Position numbers and translations under genes: made by a program. Below the pieces are notes generated by a model that was given only the letters and a program-made list of their open reading frames with translations, did no database searches and was not told the origin of the DNA. Of a DNA stretch of 64,000 nt, positions 8,680-18,228 are shown one piece after another; the stretch's first letter is position 1; each line of letters starts with the position of its first letter. Source of the stretch: Aldersonia sp. NBC_00410 (GTDB lineage: Bacteria; Actinomycetota; Actinomycetes; Mycobacteriales; Mycobacteriaceae); assembly GCF_026342035.1 (NCBI RefSeq), contig NZ_JAPENM010000001.1, positions 124,001-188,000 on the forward strand, written 5' to 3'.

Positions 8680-9458
8680 CCCGACACCTGCGACTCGCGT
8701 CGCACATTCATTCGTCCTGGTCGGACGACTGCGACTGGCCGCTACCGAAGCTCGCACGCACACTTCGCCGAGTCGGCTTCGACGGCGCGCTGATCTGCGA
8801 TCACGATCGCACGATGACCGAGGATCGTCGGCGACGACTCGTCGAGGAATGCGCCGCGGTCGGTGCCGGCGGATTTCTGATGGTTCCCGGTATCGAATAC
8901 CAGGACCCAGACCACGTGGTGCACATCCCGGTCTTCGGTGACGTGCCATTCCTCGGGCGCAGCCTGCCCGTGCTGGACATCCTCAAGGAGGGGCATTCGG
9001 CCGGTGCGGTGACCGTGTTCGCCCACCCTGCGCGCGCGCACGCACACGCCCGGTTCGACGAACGCTGGGTCCCGCACCTGACCGGCATCGAAGTGTGGAA
9101 CCGGAAGTACGACGGCGTGGCACCGAATGAGTGGGCGGCCCGCACCGCCAAACAGTTTGGGCTCGGACCGTTCGTCGGGCTCGACTTCCACGGTCCCCGC
9201 CAGTTGTTTCCACTGTCTGTCACGGTCGAATCGGACCGCACCGACGACTGGACCGCGGTCATCGACGCGCTGCACGCCGGGAGCTATCGCGCGACCGCGC
9301 TCGGCACGTCGGCCATGTCGGTGGCCGACGGTCCGGTGGGTGCCGGCTTGCGTCGCGCCGAACGCGCTCGCCGCGCGATGGCGCCACGAATTCGTCAGTT
9401 GGAGAGCAAGATTCGCCGAAGGCCCGCCGCTACCGCACCGACCGGGGATTGCCGATGA
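8676..9458 (+). CDS. PHP-domain metal-dependent hydrolase
   Basis: 260 residues of the PHP fold. Metal ligands are visible in the four expected motifs: LASHIHSSWSDD near the N-terminus, ICDHDRT, VPGIEYQD, VFAHPARAHAH, and LDFHGPRQ towards the end. PHP proteins hydrolyse phosphoesters with two or three metals; no DNA-polymerase or histidinol-phosphatase context is present. A strong GGAGG lies 10 nt upstream of the ATG, which itself overlaps the ATP-grasp stop (ATGA). A phosphatase acting on an activated or phosphorylated sugar intermediate is the likeliest role, by context only. Confidence 0.78.
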   Translation: MTRHLRLASHIHSSWSDDCDWPLPKLARTLRRVGFDGALICDHDRTMTEDRRRRLVEECAAVGAGGFLMVPGIEYQDPDHVVHIPVFGDVPFLGRSLPVLDILKEGHSAGAVTVFAHPARAHAHARFDERWVPHLTGIEVWNRKYDGVAPNEWAARTAKQFGLGPFVGLDFHGPRQLFPLSVTVESDRTDDWTAVIDALHAGSYRATALGTSAMSVADGPVGAGLRRAERARRAMAPRIRQLESKIRRRPAATAPTGDCR

Positions 9459-10351
9459 ACGCCGCCGCAGACCATATCCTCGTGACTCGGTTCAACCTTC
9501 CCTCTGCAGGAGCGGAAAGCCTGATCCGCGCGAAGGAGGGTTGGCTGCGCAGCCGGGTGGATTTGTTCGAGCGCTACTGCCTGCCGTCGGTTCGAGCTCA
9601 ACGCAACCAGAATTTCCGGTGGATCGTCTACTTCGACCCGGAGAGCCCACAGTGGTTGCACGAGCGCATCACTGCCCATACCGATGCGGGCGGGTATGTC
9701 CCGCTGTACCGCACAAAGGTCGAGCCGGCAGATCTGGTGGCCGACCTTCGCAACCTGATTACCGCGCCGGGCGACGTGCTCATCACGACAAACCTCGACA
9801 ACGACGACGGGCTGGCCGTCGACTTCACCGATCGGCTGCAACGGATATCGACCCATCATGAGCGGGCTGCGGTATATCTGGCGAACGGCTTGATCAAGAG
9901 CCCGTCCGCCGTCTACTTCCGCAACGATCCACACAATGCGTTCTGCTCGGTTCGCGAGAACTGGTCGGCGCCGCGGACTTGTTGGGCCGATTGGCACAAT
10001 CTGCTCGGCACCACGATGCCCACTCTCGAGATCGGCGGCGCCCCAGCGTGGCTGCAGGTGATCCACGGGGCCAACGTCAGCAATCGCGTCCGCGGCAGGC
10101 TGGTCTCCCCCGCACCGCATCGTGACCGGTTTCCGGGCGTGCTCGACGACGTCGCCGAGCCGACGTCCACAGCCCGGATGCGCGATCTGCTGGTCGATCG
10201 TCCGCGCCGCCTCGTGCGCGAGTCCGGACGCTCCGCCGCCAAGCGCGCGGCGATGTCGATCGGCGGCAAGAACGGCCTGGACCGGCTGAAGACCTTTGTC
10301 GCGCAGCGCGGCCGCCGGGCGCCGGCGGCGCGCGAGGTCGCCGGTAATTAG
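9455..10351 (+). CDS. Putative rhamnosyltransferase-family protein
   Basis: 298 residues starting MNAAADHILVTRFNLPSAGA. The segments FRWIVYFDPESPQWL and ITTNLDNDDGLAVDF (a DxDDG metal-binding motif) match the putative rhamnosyl transferase family (PF11316 as I remember it). It has no membrane helices. The ATGA overlap with the PHP gene makes it the last gene of the coupled operon; 169 bp without a gene follow. The name of the family is historical and the transferred sugar is not certain. Confidence 0.72.
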   Translation: MNAAADHILVTRFNLPSAGAESLIRAKEGWLRSRVDLFERYCLPSVRAQRNQNFRWIVYFDPESPQWLHERITAHTDAGGYVPLYRTKVEPADLVADLRNLITAPGDVLITTNLDNDDGLAVDFTDRLQRISTHHERAAVYLANGLIKSPSAVYFRNDPHNAFCSVRENWSAPRTCWADWHNLLGTTMPTLEIGGAPAWLQVIHGANVSNRVRGRLVSPAPHRDRFPGVLDDVAEPTSTARMRDLLVDRPRRLVRESGRSAAKRAAMSIGGKNGLDRLKTFVAQRGRRAPAAREVAGN

Positions 10352-10520
10352 CTGGCTTGTAACAACGATCGATGAACGCCCGACAATTTGGTGATGGATC
10401 GTCGATAGCATCCGGTCGATGCGCCGCCCAGCGCAACGATGTAGCGAGGCATAGCGGTCCAACGGCCTTGCGAAAGCAATCGCCACCCACCGAAGAAAGC
10501 CGGGGCCGGACTTGAACCTC

Positions 10521-11894
10521 ATGCCCACCGTCGTCGGCGCATCGTCCCCGTTTCGTGACTCTGCACTGCATGCCATGCCGCTCGGCAAGGCCAGCGAGTC
10601 GCCATCCGCGGCAGCGCTCAACTCGGCGGCGCAGAAGACCTTGTCCGTGGCCATCGTCGGAATCAACTACGCGCCCGAGACCACTGGTATCGCCCCGTAC
10701 ACGACCGGTCTCGCCGCCGGGCTCGCCGCCCGCGGTCACAACGTCCAGGTGTTCACCGGCCAACCGCACTACCCGCAATGGGAGCGCCTCAGTGGATACG
10801 CACACTTGCGTTCGACGGAAGACGCCGCAGGCGTCCGGCTGCGACGCTTCCGTCATTTCGTGCCCCGCCGACAGTCCGCGAAGTCCCGCGCGTTGATGGA
10901 ACTGACATTCGGCTTGCAGGTGGTCACCGCCGGCTGGCGCCGGCCCGACGTCGTGGTCTGTATCAGCCCGCCGCTGCTCGCCTCCGCTTTGTGCGCGGCG
11001 AGGTCCCGACTCTCGGCTCGTGGTCCCGCCGTTGGCGTGCTTGTCCACGACGTTTACAGCCGCGCCCTGGTCGAGATGGGCGCTCAAGCATCCAGTCCAA
11101 CCCGCGCAGTGGGCGCGGTCGAATCATTCGTGACCCGCGCGGCGGACGGCGTTGCCGTGATTCATGAGGGTTTCGCGGATGACCTGATCACCAAGTTCGG
11201 CGTCGCTCACGATCGAGTCCGCGAGATCCGCAATTGGTCGCATGTGACGGCTCCGACGCCACGGGAGAGCGCCGCGTTTCGCCGCGAACAGGGGTGGCGC
11301 GACGACGAACTCGTGGTGCTGCACGCAGGAAACATGGGCAGCAAGCAGGGGCTCGAAAACGTGATTGCGGCAGCACGGCTCGGCGCGTCCCGCGGCGCCC
11401 GGGTCAAGTTCGTCCTGCTCGGCGACGGCCATCAACGGCGGCACCTGCACGACATTGCCGCCGACGTGCCCGAGTTGCAGTTCATTGCGCCGGTCTCCGA
11501 CGCGCGGTTCCCCGCCGCACTCGGCGCCGCCGACGTGTTGCTCGTCAACGAGTTGCCCGGGGTCGCGCAGATGGCGATGCCGAGCAAGCTGACCTCGTAT
11601 TTCGTCGTAGGAAAACCGATTCTCGCCGCCGCCGACGACCACGGATTCACGGCCCGCGAGATTGCCGCGTCCGGCGCAGGTATTCACGTACCGGCCGGTC
11701 GGCCGGACCTGTTGTTGAACGAAGCTGTTCGACTCGGCTCCGATCGGCAGCTGATGTACCGGCTCGGCGCGGCCGGTCGCCGTTACAGTGAAGCCAACCT
11801 GTCTGCGGTTGCGGCGCTCGACCGGTACGAGACCTGGATTCGCGACCTCGCTGCGAACCGCCACCGGCAGGCCGTGGTCCAGGGGGACACTTGA
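10521..11894 (+). CDS. Glycosyltransferase family 4, WcaI-like
   Basis: About 457 residues with a GT-B fold. After a roughly 35-residue polar N-terminal extension the fold begins [20 protein letters not shown] and continues [14 protein letters not shown], strongly reminiscent of the colanic-acid transferase WcaI. The C-terminal donor domain contains [15 protein letters not shown] and [10 protein letters not shown]. The start is uncertain: TTG at 10512, ATG at 10521 or a later ATG at 10575. Its TGA overlaps the TTG start of gmd. In enterobacterial colanic-acid loci wcaI lies near gmd and fcl, as here. Confidence 0.83.
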   Translation: MPTVVGASSPFRDSALHAMPLGKASESPSAAALNSAAQKTLSVAIVGINYAPETTGIAPYTTGLAAGLAARGHNVQVFTGQPHYPQWERLSGYAHLRSTEDAAGVRLRRFRHFVPRRQSAKSRALMELTFGLQVVTAGWRRPDVVVCISPPLLASALCAARSRLSARGPAVGVLVHDVYSRALVEMGAQASSPTRAVGAVESFVTRAADGVAVIHEGFADDLITKFGVAHDRVREIRNWSHVTAPTPRESAAFRREQGWRDDELVVLHAGNMGSKQGLENVIAAARLGASRGARVKFVLLGDGHQRRHLHDIAADVPELQFIAPVSDARFPAALGAADVLLVNELPGVAQMAMPSKLTSYFVVGKPILAAADDHGFTAREIAASGAGIHVPAGRPDLLLNEAVRLGSDRQLMYRLGAAGRRYSEANLSAVAALDRYETWIRDLAANRHRQAVVQGDT

Positions 11895-12952
11895 CGGTTC
11901 GACGCGCGCTGATCACCGGGATCACCGGACAGGACGGTTCGTACCTCGCCGAGTTCCTCCTCGACAAGGGCTACGAAGTGCATGGCATCATCCGGCGGAG
12001 CTCGACGTTCAACACCACCCGGATCGACCATCTGTACGTCGACCCGCACACCCCCGACGCGCGGATGTTCTTGCACTACGGCGATCTGCTCGACGCCACC
12101 CGGATGATGACTCTGCTGACCCGAATCCGGCCCGACGAGGTGTACCACCTCGCGGCGCAGCCACATGTCCGGGTGAGCTTCGACGAACCGGAGTACACCG
12201 CTGAGACGACCGGGCTGGGCTCGCTTCGACTGCTGGAGGCGATCCGCCAGCTCGACCTACCGTGCCGGTTCTATCAGGCGTCGAGCTCGGAAATGTTCGG
12301 CAGCACGCCGCCGCCGCAGAACGAGGATGCACCAATGCACCCGCGCTCGCCGTACGGCGTCTCGAAGGTCTTCGCGTACTGGGCAACTCGGAACTATCGT
12401 GAGGCATACGGGATGTACACCGTCAACGGCATTCTTTTCAATCACGAATCGCCCCGCCGAGGGCCGACCTTCGTGACGCGCAAGATCAGCCGTGCCGTTG
12501 CGCGCATCCAGGCGGGTCTCGACGAGCACCTGTATCTCGGGAATCTCGACGCCGTACGGGACTGGGGTTACGCGCCCGAGTACGTCGAGGGAATGTGGCG
12601 CATGCTGCAGTGCGACAAACCAGATGACTACGTACTGGCAACGGGACGTGGCCACACTGTGCGCGAGTTTCTCGAGCTGGCCTTCGATCACGCCCGCCTC
12701 GACTGGACCCAGCATGTGCTCTTCGACGAGCGGTATCTGCGGCCCGCCGAAGTGGATTCGATCATTGGCGACGCCACCAAGGCCCGGACCGCGCTGGACT
12801 GGCAGCCGCGCGTGCAGTTGCCCGAACTGGTCCGCATCATGGTCGATGCGGACGTCGAATTGCTCTCCGGCAACTCGGAGCGTCCCTGGATCGACCGGCC
12901 CAGTCTGACCGGCTGGCGGGGCGTTCCCGATCCGGACCGACGTCCGATCTGA
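11891..12952 (+). CDS. gmd: GDP-mannose 4,6-dehydratase
   Basis: 353 residues, extended SDR. The NADP motif is [20 protein letters not shown], followed by [12 protein letters not shown] and the catalytic set ASSSEMFG plus [10 protein letters not shown] (Y-x-x-x-K); [15 protein letters not shown] is a Gmd hallmark. It converts GDP-D-mannose to GDP-4-keto-6-deoxymannose, the precursor of GDP-L-fucose (made by the fcl product 0.7 kb away). The start is a TTG overlapping the preceding stop (TTGA). No ManB/ManC is in the window, so GDP-mannose must come from core metabolism. Confidence 0.95.
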   Translation: MTVRRALITGITGQDGSYLAEFLLDKGYEVHGIIRRSSTFNTTRIDHLYVDPHTPDARMFLHYGDLLDATRMMTLLTRIRPDEVYHLAAQPHVRVSFDEPEYTAETTGLGSLRLLEAIRQLDLPCRFYQASSSEMFGSTPPPQNEDAPMHPRSPYGVSKVFAYWATRNYREAYGMYTVNGILFNHESPRRGPTFVTRKISRAVARIQAGLDEHLYLGNLDAVRDWGYAPEYVEGMWRMLQCDKPDDYVLATGRGHTVREFLELAFDHARLDWTQHVLFDERYLRPAEVDSIIGDATKARTALDWQPRVQLPELVRIMVDADVELLSGNSERPWIDRPSLTGWRGVPDPDRRPI

Positions 12953-12969
12953 TCGAACGGAGAGCGCAA

Positions 12970-13635
12970 TTGGCGAAAGTGCTGATGGCACTGCACGCAA
13001 TCGTGTGGCTGTGCCCGTCCGGGCGCTGGAAGAACGCACTGCTGAGGCGGTTCGGACACGCCATCGGGAGCGGCGTCACGCTCGCACCCACACTCGTCGT
13101 CGGGTGCGGCCGGTTCGTGCTCGACGACGGCGTCCAAATTGCCTCGTTCAATGTGTTCCGTGACATGGTCGCGGTCGTGGCCCACGACAACGCCCGCATC
13201 GGTTCGTGGAACTGGTTCAGTGCGCATCCGCGGTACCGCAATGATTCCCCCGGCAACGGCACGTTCGAGATCGGCCGCGACAGTTTCGTCACGTCCCGGC
13301 ATTACTTCGACTGTTCCGGTGTGGTTACTATCGGCGAGCTCAGCGCAATCGGCGGACAGCGCAGCACATTTCAGACCCACGAGCTCGACCTTGTGGCCAA
13401 CTGCGAGACGGTAGGCCGAATCGAGGTCGGCGACCGGGGATTCGTCGCAACCGGCTGCATTCTGTTGCGCGACTCGCGTCTCCCTTCCCGCTCGATGCTC
13501 GCCGCGGGCTCGACACTGACACGCCTCGACGACACGTCCGACACACCGCAAGGGCTGTGGGCGGGTACTCCGGCGCGCTTCGTGAAGCCAATGCAAGGTC
13601 GATGGTTCGACCGCAATCTCGATCAGGTTCGGTAG
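12970..13635 (+). CDS. Left-handed beta-helix acyltransferase-like protein
   Basis: 221 residues of hexapeptide-repeat character (for example IGSGVTLAP, IGSWNWFSAH, IGRDSFVTSRHYFD, IGELSAIGGQ), ending in the acyltransferase-type LWAGTPARFVKP. It begins MAKVLMALHAIVWLCPSG at a TTG preceded by GGAGAG. An N-terminal hydrophobic helix may anchor it to the membrane. Probably O-acetylates a sugar of the repeat unit; the acyl donor and position are unknown. Its 3' end overlaps the convergent fcl by 13 bp. Confidence 0.7.
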   Translation: MAKVLMALHAIVWLCPSGRWKNALLRRFGHAIGSGVTLAPTLVVGCGRFVLDDGVQIASFNVFRDMVAVVAHDNARIGSWNWFSAHPRYRNDSPGNGTFEIGRDSFVTSRHYFDCSGVVTIGELSAIGGQRSTFQTHELDLVANCETVGRIEVGDRGFVATGCILLRDSRLPSRSMLAAGSTLTRLDDTSDTPQGLWAGTPARFVKPMQGRWFDRNLDQVR

Positions 13636-14588
13636 TCGTCCTGATGATCGACGAACCATTCGTAGGTACTTTTCAGGCCGTCGGCCAGACCTATTTTCGC
13701 CGTCCAGCCGAGTTCGGTGAGCCGGACGATGTCGATGAGTTTGCGCGGCGTGCCGTCCGGCCTGCTGTCGTCCCAACGAATGACGCCCTCGAATCCCGCG
13801 GCATCGGCCACCATGCTCGCCAATTCGGCAATGCTGCAGTCGGTTCCGGTGCCGATATTGATCGGACGCTCGTCGTCGTAATGGTCGAGCAGGTGATGGC
13901 ACGCGGCGGCGAGGTCGTCGGCGTGCAGGAACTCGCGCCGCGGTGTGCCGCTACCCCAGCACGTCACGCTTTCGGCCCCGCCTCGCGCGGCGTCATAGAA
14001 CCGGCGGATCATCGCAGGCAGCACGTGGCTATCGTGCGGATTGAAGTTGTCCCCCGGCCCGTACACGTTGGTGGGCATCGCGGAGATGTAGCGCAGTCCG
14101 TATTGGCGGCGAATCGATCTCACGTGCATTATGCCGGCGATCTTGGCCATCGCGTACGCCTCGTTCGTCGGCTCCAGCGGCCCGGTGAGCAGCGCGTCCT
14201 CAGAGATGGGCTGATCGGCGAACTTGGGATAGATGCAGCTCGAGCCAAGGAACAGCAGCCGATCCACGCCGACAGAAACCGCGCTGTCGAGCAGGTTCAA
14301 CTGGATCCGGAGGTTGTCGGAGAGGAAGTCGACCGGGCGCGTCATGTTCGCCGCGATGCCACCCGTGCGGGCGGCGGCGTCGATGACCACCTGCGGACGG
14401 GTCCGCTCGAGAAAGTCGCGGGTGGCTCCCGGGTCCCGCAGGTCCACCTCACGCGATCCCGCACCGATCAACGCGTCGTAGCCGCGCGCCGCGAAATGCC
14501 GCCACAATGCGGCGCCAACCAGCCCGCGGTGCCCCGCGATGAAGATCCGGGTGTCCTGCGTCAAGTGTTGAGCGACCACGCCGTCCAT
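13623..14588 (-). CDS. fcl: GDP-L-fucose synthase
   Basis: 321 residues, SDR epimerase-reductase. Motifs: FIAGHRGLVGAALWRHF (NADP), LFLGSSCIYP, YAMAKIAGIMH (catalytic Y-x-x-x-K), MPTNVYGPGDNF and SWGSG-like CWGSGTPRREFLHADD. It performs the 3,5-epimerisation and 4-reduction giving GDP-L-fucose after Gmd. ATG at 14588 chosen; the frame stays open upstream but loses similarity. It lies on the strand opposite gmd, separated by the acyltransferase gene. Confidence 0.94.
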   Translation of the reverse strand: MDGVVAQHLTQDTRIFIAGHRGLVGAALWRHFAARGYDALIGAGSREVDLRDPGATRDFLERTRPQVVIDAAARTGGIAANMTRPVDFLSDNLRIQLNLLDSAVSVGVDRLLFLGSSCIYPKFADQPISEDALLTGPLEPTNEAYAMAKIAGIMHVRSIRRQYGLRYISAMPTNVYGPGDNFNPHDSHVLPAMIRRFYDAARGGAESVTCWGSGTPRREFLHADDLAAACHHLLDHYDDERPINIGTGTDCSIAELASMVADAAGFEGVIRWDDSRPDGTPRKLIDIVRLTELGWTAKIGLADGLKSTYEWFVDHQDDYRT

Positions 14589-14647
14589 TGTTCCAGCCCG
14601 TCCCAGCCACCTCGGCATCGCCGCCACCGGAGCCCGGATACCTCGAC

Positions 14648-15514
14648 ATGACAGCGGATCCTGAGACCACCCCCAGCACGCACCGGCGTTCGCGACGGCT
14701 GCGCTGGGCACTCGTCGCGCTCGCAGTCCTAGGTGCGCTCGTCGTGGCTGCGACGGTCCTGCCGATCTCGTTGTACCGGCAGATCGGCGAGGTCGACGTC
14801 GATCTCGATAGCCTTACCGACCGGCCGGCGAAATCTGCCGAGGCGGGCGGCACTGTGAACATCGCGGTGCTCGGCACAGTCGCCGACCGGTGCGTGTCGC
14901 TCATGATCTTCCATATCGATGCCGACCGTAACGCGGCGTCCTTCATCTCGGTTCCCGATTCGGCGGTGTGTGGGCCGGACGCGCCGACATGGCACAGCGC
15001 CGATCTGACGGCGCTCGCACAAGATCTGGAGAATCGAAGCGGCGTATATCTCGACCATCTGGCAGTGCTGGACTGGCAGGCGATCGCCGACCTAGACCAC
15101 GTCGCTGGCGATGTGGAGATCGCGCTCGATGGAGCTGCGTTTCAGCCGTACCCGAACACCTACGTCACGATCCCTGCTGCCGATGTCACCGCCTACATCG
15201 GAGCGCCGGTCTCGGCGGGGCACGAAGAACAGGCGCGGATCCGCAAGCAGCAGTTGATGATGAAAGAGGTGCTGCGCGCGACGCTGCACCAGGAGATGCG
15301 CCGGGACCCGCGCGACCTCTACCGGTTCCTCGACATTCTGTCGACCCATTTGGATCTGGACAGTGATTGGTCCTGGACGGACCTGAGCCGACTCGTTGTG
15401 TCGCTGCGAAACATGCGTTCGGGGCATATCAGCTATTACGCGGTACCGGACGGGGCCGGTCCCGAGGATGAATTGTGGACCTCCGTGCGTGAGGATCGCG
15501 TGCATGCCGACTGA
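14648..15514 (+). CDS. LCP-like (LytR-CpsA-Psr) membrane protein, degenerate
   Basis: 288 residues with a single N-terminal membrane helix (about residues 18-42) and an extracellular domain. The core GGTVNIAVLGTV, SLMIFHIDADRNAASFISVP parallels the LCP pattern in which a GSDxR-like turn is followed by DT, then IPRDS. Here the expected arginine after the IxxIP strand is absent (VPDSAV) and the first motif is GTVADR. LCP enzymes transfer lipid-linked polymers onto peptidoglycan or arabinogalactan. The missing arginine makes activity doubtful. Divergent from fcl; its end overlaps the next gene by 11 bp. Confidence 0.6.
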   Translation: MTADPETTPSTHRRSRRLRWALVALAVLGALVVAATVLPISLYRQIGEVDVDLDSLTDRPAKSAEAGGTVNIAVLGTVADRCVSLMIFHIDADRNAASFISVPDSAVCGPDAPTWHSADLTALAQDLENRSGVYLDHLAVLDWQAIADLDHVAGDVEIALDGAAFQPYPNTYVTIPAADVTAYIGAPVSAGHEEQARIRKQQLMMKEVLRATLHQEMRRDPRDLYRFLDILSTHLDLDSDWSWTDLSRLVVSLRNMRSGHISYYAVPDGAGPEDELWTSVREDRVHAD

Positions 15515-16127
15515 CCGTGCGTTGCGAATCGCCGCAGCTCGCCTGTGGACCTATCCCCTGTGGCGAGCGGTTACCCGATCTGCCGCTGGCGAAATCGTCG
15601 CTTACGAGGTGGACCGCTGGATCGAATGCATCGGCGATGACGGGCTGCGCCGATTACAGCCCTATGCACGGTTCGCCTACCTGGCCGCCGCCTTGCCCGA
15701 GTTCCGCACGCTGCTGCATTACCGCCTCCGCGGATCGCCGTCGGCCGTGCGGCTTGTCCTTCGCGCCGTGTACCGACCTGCGCCCAGCCTCCTGCTCGAC
15801 GCCAAGTTCATCGGCCAGGGACTCTTCGTACAGCACGGATTGGCGACCGTCGTCAGTGCCGAACAGATTGGGCGCGACTGTTGGATCAACCAACAGGTCA
15901 CCGTCGGCTACGACAGACGCGGGCGGCCGACGATCGGCGACCATGTCCGGATCGGCGCGGGGGCGGTCGTCGTCGGAAACATCACGGTGCACGATGGCGC
16001 CACGGTCGGCGCAAATGCGACGGTGGTCCACGACGTCCCTGCTGGACAGACTGTCGTCGCTCCACTGGCGCGACCCCTCATCCTGCCTACGTCGACCGAC
16101 GATCAAGGTCGCGCGTCGACGAGCTGA
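15504..16127 (+). CDS. Serine-acetyltransferase-like O-acetyltransferase (WcaB-like)
   Basis: 207 residues. A helical N-terminal half is followed by a left-handed beta-helix with the SAT/NodL-type core LFVQHGLATVVS, IGRDCWINQQVTVGYD, IGDHVRIGAGAVVVGNITV and the tail GATVGANATVVHDVPAG. The conserved histidine of the HGxxxVI motif is present. In polysaccharide clusters such proteins (for example WcaB of colanic acid) O-acetylate a sugar, using acetyl-CoA; a cysteine-pathway role is unlikely in this context. It is coupled to the LCP-like gene and overlaps the convergent wzx by 25 bp. Confidence 0.78.
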   Translation: MPTDRALRIAAARLWTYPLWRAVTRSAAGEIVAYEVDRWIECIGDDGLRRLQPYARFAYLAAALPEFRTLLHYRLRGSPSAVRLVLRAVYRPAPSLLLDAKFIGQGLFVQHGLATVVSAEQIGRDCWINQQVTVGYDRRGRPTIGDHVRIGAGAVVVGNITVHDGATVGANATVVHDVPAGQTVVAPLARPLILPTSTDDQGRASTS

Positions 16128-17443
16128 TCCGTCCTGCGACGCACCAGCCTCGGCACCCAGGTCAGATCGGGAATCACCTGTCCCACCAGCACACCGATCA
16201 GCGCCGCTCCCACCACTCCGGCGGCGCCGATCGGCCCTGCGAGCACCGCGCCAAGACCGAGACCAAGCAATGCCATCACGGCGATGCAACCCGCTTGCCA
16301 GCGCGCCTCGGCGGGCCGCGTCAGCAAGACCCCCGCAGGTAGGTGCGCACTCTGCAGCACCAGGAGCGCACCGAAGGCAAGCGCAAGAGGAACGGAGATC
16401 TCGATGGCGCCGCCCGACAACCACGTCCCGGTCCACGGGCCGAACGCGGCGAGTGCGCACCCGCCGACAACGCCCATCGCACTGAACGCTGCCGTGACCT
16501 GCCACCACATGCGGATGGTCGCTTCCGTCTCCGCGCGCCGTCGGACGAAGATCGGCCAGAATGCCACTCCCGCAGTGCTGATCACCGACCACGTCAGTCC
16601 GTATAACTGGGCCATCAACGCATAGTTCGACAACTGCACTGGAGTCGACAGATGTGCAAGCAGGAGTCGTCCGCCGTGCAGCCCGATGGGTACGCCGATC
16701 GCGGCGACGAACAGCCACAGGCTCCCCGCCAGCAGCCGTTTTCCGCGCCCTGCCACGCTGACCGAACCGAATGCCGACCACCCGAGACCCGAGATACGCA
16801 GGGCGAGCACGGTCGCGATCAGGTGGCTGACGAGAACTCCGGTGAGCGAGGACATCGCGAACCAGATTCCGTCGACGCCGATGCCTGCCAAGATTAATGT
16901 AGCGCCGAGCGTAAAGGCGGAACTGCTCATCAGAGCGACCGTGGCGAATTGATTGCGATCGATGCCGATCAGGATCCGAGTGCCGAGCCCGGCGGGAATC
17001 GTCGCCGCGAATAGCACTGTGGCCGCCGTGATCGCCCACCGATCCGCGGGCCCGGTGGAGATACCGAGGAACACAGACCACTTGTCGAAGGCCATGACGG
17101 TGAGTGCCATCCCCGTGATCGCCAGGGCGACCGCGCCAAGTACCCGGTATCCACGACGGATTACATCGACCGCGTTCGGATCACGCTGTGCGCCGGTGAG
17201 ATTCGCGGCCGCGCTCATGACCGTCATGCCGATGCCGAGGTCGACGAAGGGAAAGAGCAACGTAAACGTCCCAACCAGCGACACGAGCCCGAACACGTTC
17301 GCGCCGGTTTCACGCACGATAATCGCGGTATTGAGTAGGCCGAGCGCGGCAATCAGTGGAGTTCCGACGACGCGATACACGGTGCCGCGCAGCACCGCGC
17401 GATGTTCGTCCGGTGCCAACCGCCCGGTTCCGTGCGCGATCAT
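16103..17443 (-). CDS. wzx: Wzx-type polysaccharide flippase (first copy)
   Basis: 446 residues with about 12-14 hydrophobic segments, MOP/PST superfamily. The N-terminus has LRGTVYRVVGTPLIAALGLL and the typical second-helix text GANVFGLVSLVGTFTLLFPFVDLGIG. It should translocate undecaprenyl-linked repeat units across the membrane. ATG at 17443 overlaps the stop of the upstream GT2 (ATGA), so it is the last gene of a four-gene minus-strand operon (wzy, GT2, GT2, wzx). It is different from the second flippase at 37032. Confidence 0.82.
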   Translation of the reverse strand: MIAHGTGRLAPDEHRAVLRGTVYRVVGTPLIAALGLLNTAIIVRETGANVFGLVSLVGTFTLLFPFVDLGIGMTVMSAAANLTGAQRDPNAVDVIRRGYRVLGAVALAITGMALTVMAFDKWSVFLGISTGPADRWAITAATVLFAATIPAGLGTRILIGIDRNQFATVALMSSSAFTLGATLILAGIGVDGIWFAMSSLTGVLVSHLIATVLALRISGLGWSAFGSVSVAGRGKRLLAGSLWLFVAAIGVPIGLHGGRLLLAHLSTPVQLSNYALMAQLYGLTWSVISTAGVAFWPIFVRRRAETEATIRMWWQVTAAFSAMGVVGGCALAAFGPWTGTWLSGGAIEISVPLALAFGALLVLQSAHLPAGVLLTRPAEARWQAGCIAVMALLGLGLGAVLAGPIGAAGVVGAALIGVLVGQVIPDLTWVPRLVRRRTDQLVDARP

Positions 17444-18228
17444 CGCCCGAGCACCCGGCGGATGGCGAGTTTCCCGCCCGCGACCCCCTCGGCGATTGCG
17501 ACCCCCGCCATGGACGTCCTGCGCCCACCCAACGGAAAGTAGCCGGTCTCGTCCAGAACCCGGCGCACGTCGCGGTAGTGCTCGCGAACAGACCGTGTCG
17601 ACCCGGCACCTGTCGTGTCGAAGTCGCACACCGCTCTGTCGAGCACCACCGGCGGGGCGTGCAGCGCGGTTCGCAGCATGTACAGCTGGTCGGCCGCGAG
17701 GCCGAACCGAACGTCGTACGGGCCGACCCGGCGGACCAGGTCGGCGCCGAAGAAGGCAGCCTGGTGCGGAATCGGCCGATCCCCGAGCGCGAAGCGGCGC
17801 AAGCGGAACCGTCGATAGCCCCAGTCCCGCAACGTGCCTCCGCTACCGTCGACCAAGTTCGCCCGGCCGAACCCCCAGCGGCCACGCCGGCCGGGACCGA
17901 GCGCATGCAGTGCCGCGGCGATCGCGTCCGGATCGGCGAACCGATCCCCCGAGTGCATGAACCACACGACGTCCCCAGTGGCGTGCGCGTTTCCCTGATT
18001 CATCGCGTCGTAACGTCCACCGTCCGGGCGTGACTGCCAGTACGCCAACGCCGCGGAATTCCCACGCAGGTACTGGCTCACCGCGTCGCCCGAGCCGCCG
18101 TCGATCACGACATGCTCCAGGTCGAATTCGCCACGCTGGGCGCGCACGCTGGACAGCGTGCGCTCCAGCCCGGCGATGTCCCGGAAGGAGATCGTTACGA
18201 CCGACACCTTCGGAAGAACGGGACTCAT
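17440..18228 (-). CDS. Glycosyltransferase family 2, WcaE-like
   Basis: 262 residues. It begins MSPVLPKVSVVTISFRDIAG; the text VIDGGSGDAVSQYL, SRPDGGRYDAMNQGNAHATGD and WFMHSGDRF is the subgroup pattern of WcaE and related colanic-acid transferases (DGGSxD...SExDxGIYDAMNKG...LNxGD). FALGDRPIPHQAAFFGADL is also typical. ATGA overlaps on both sides couple it to its neighbours. Probably a cytosolic repeat-unit transferase. Confidence 0.82.
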   Translation of the reverse strand: MSPVLPKVSVVTISFRDIAGLERTLSSVRAQRGEFDLEHVVIDGGSGDAVSQYLRGNSAALAYWQSRPDGGRYDAMNQGNAHATGDVVWFMHSGDRFADPDAIAAALHALGPGRRGRWGFGRANLVDGSGGTLRDWGYRRFRLRRFALGDRPIPHQAAFFGADLVRRVGPYDVRFGLAADQLYMLRTALHAPPVVLDRAVCDFDTTGAGSTRSVREHYRDVRRVLDETGYFPLGGRRTSMAGVAIAEGVAGGKLAIRRVLGR

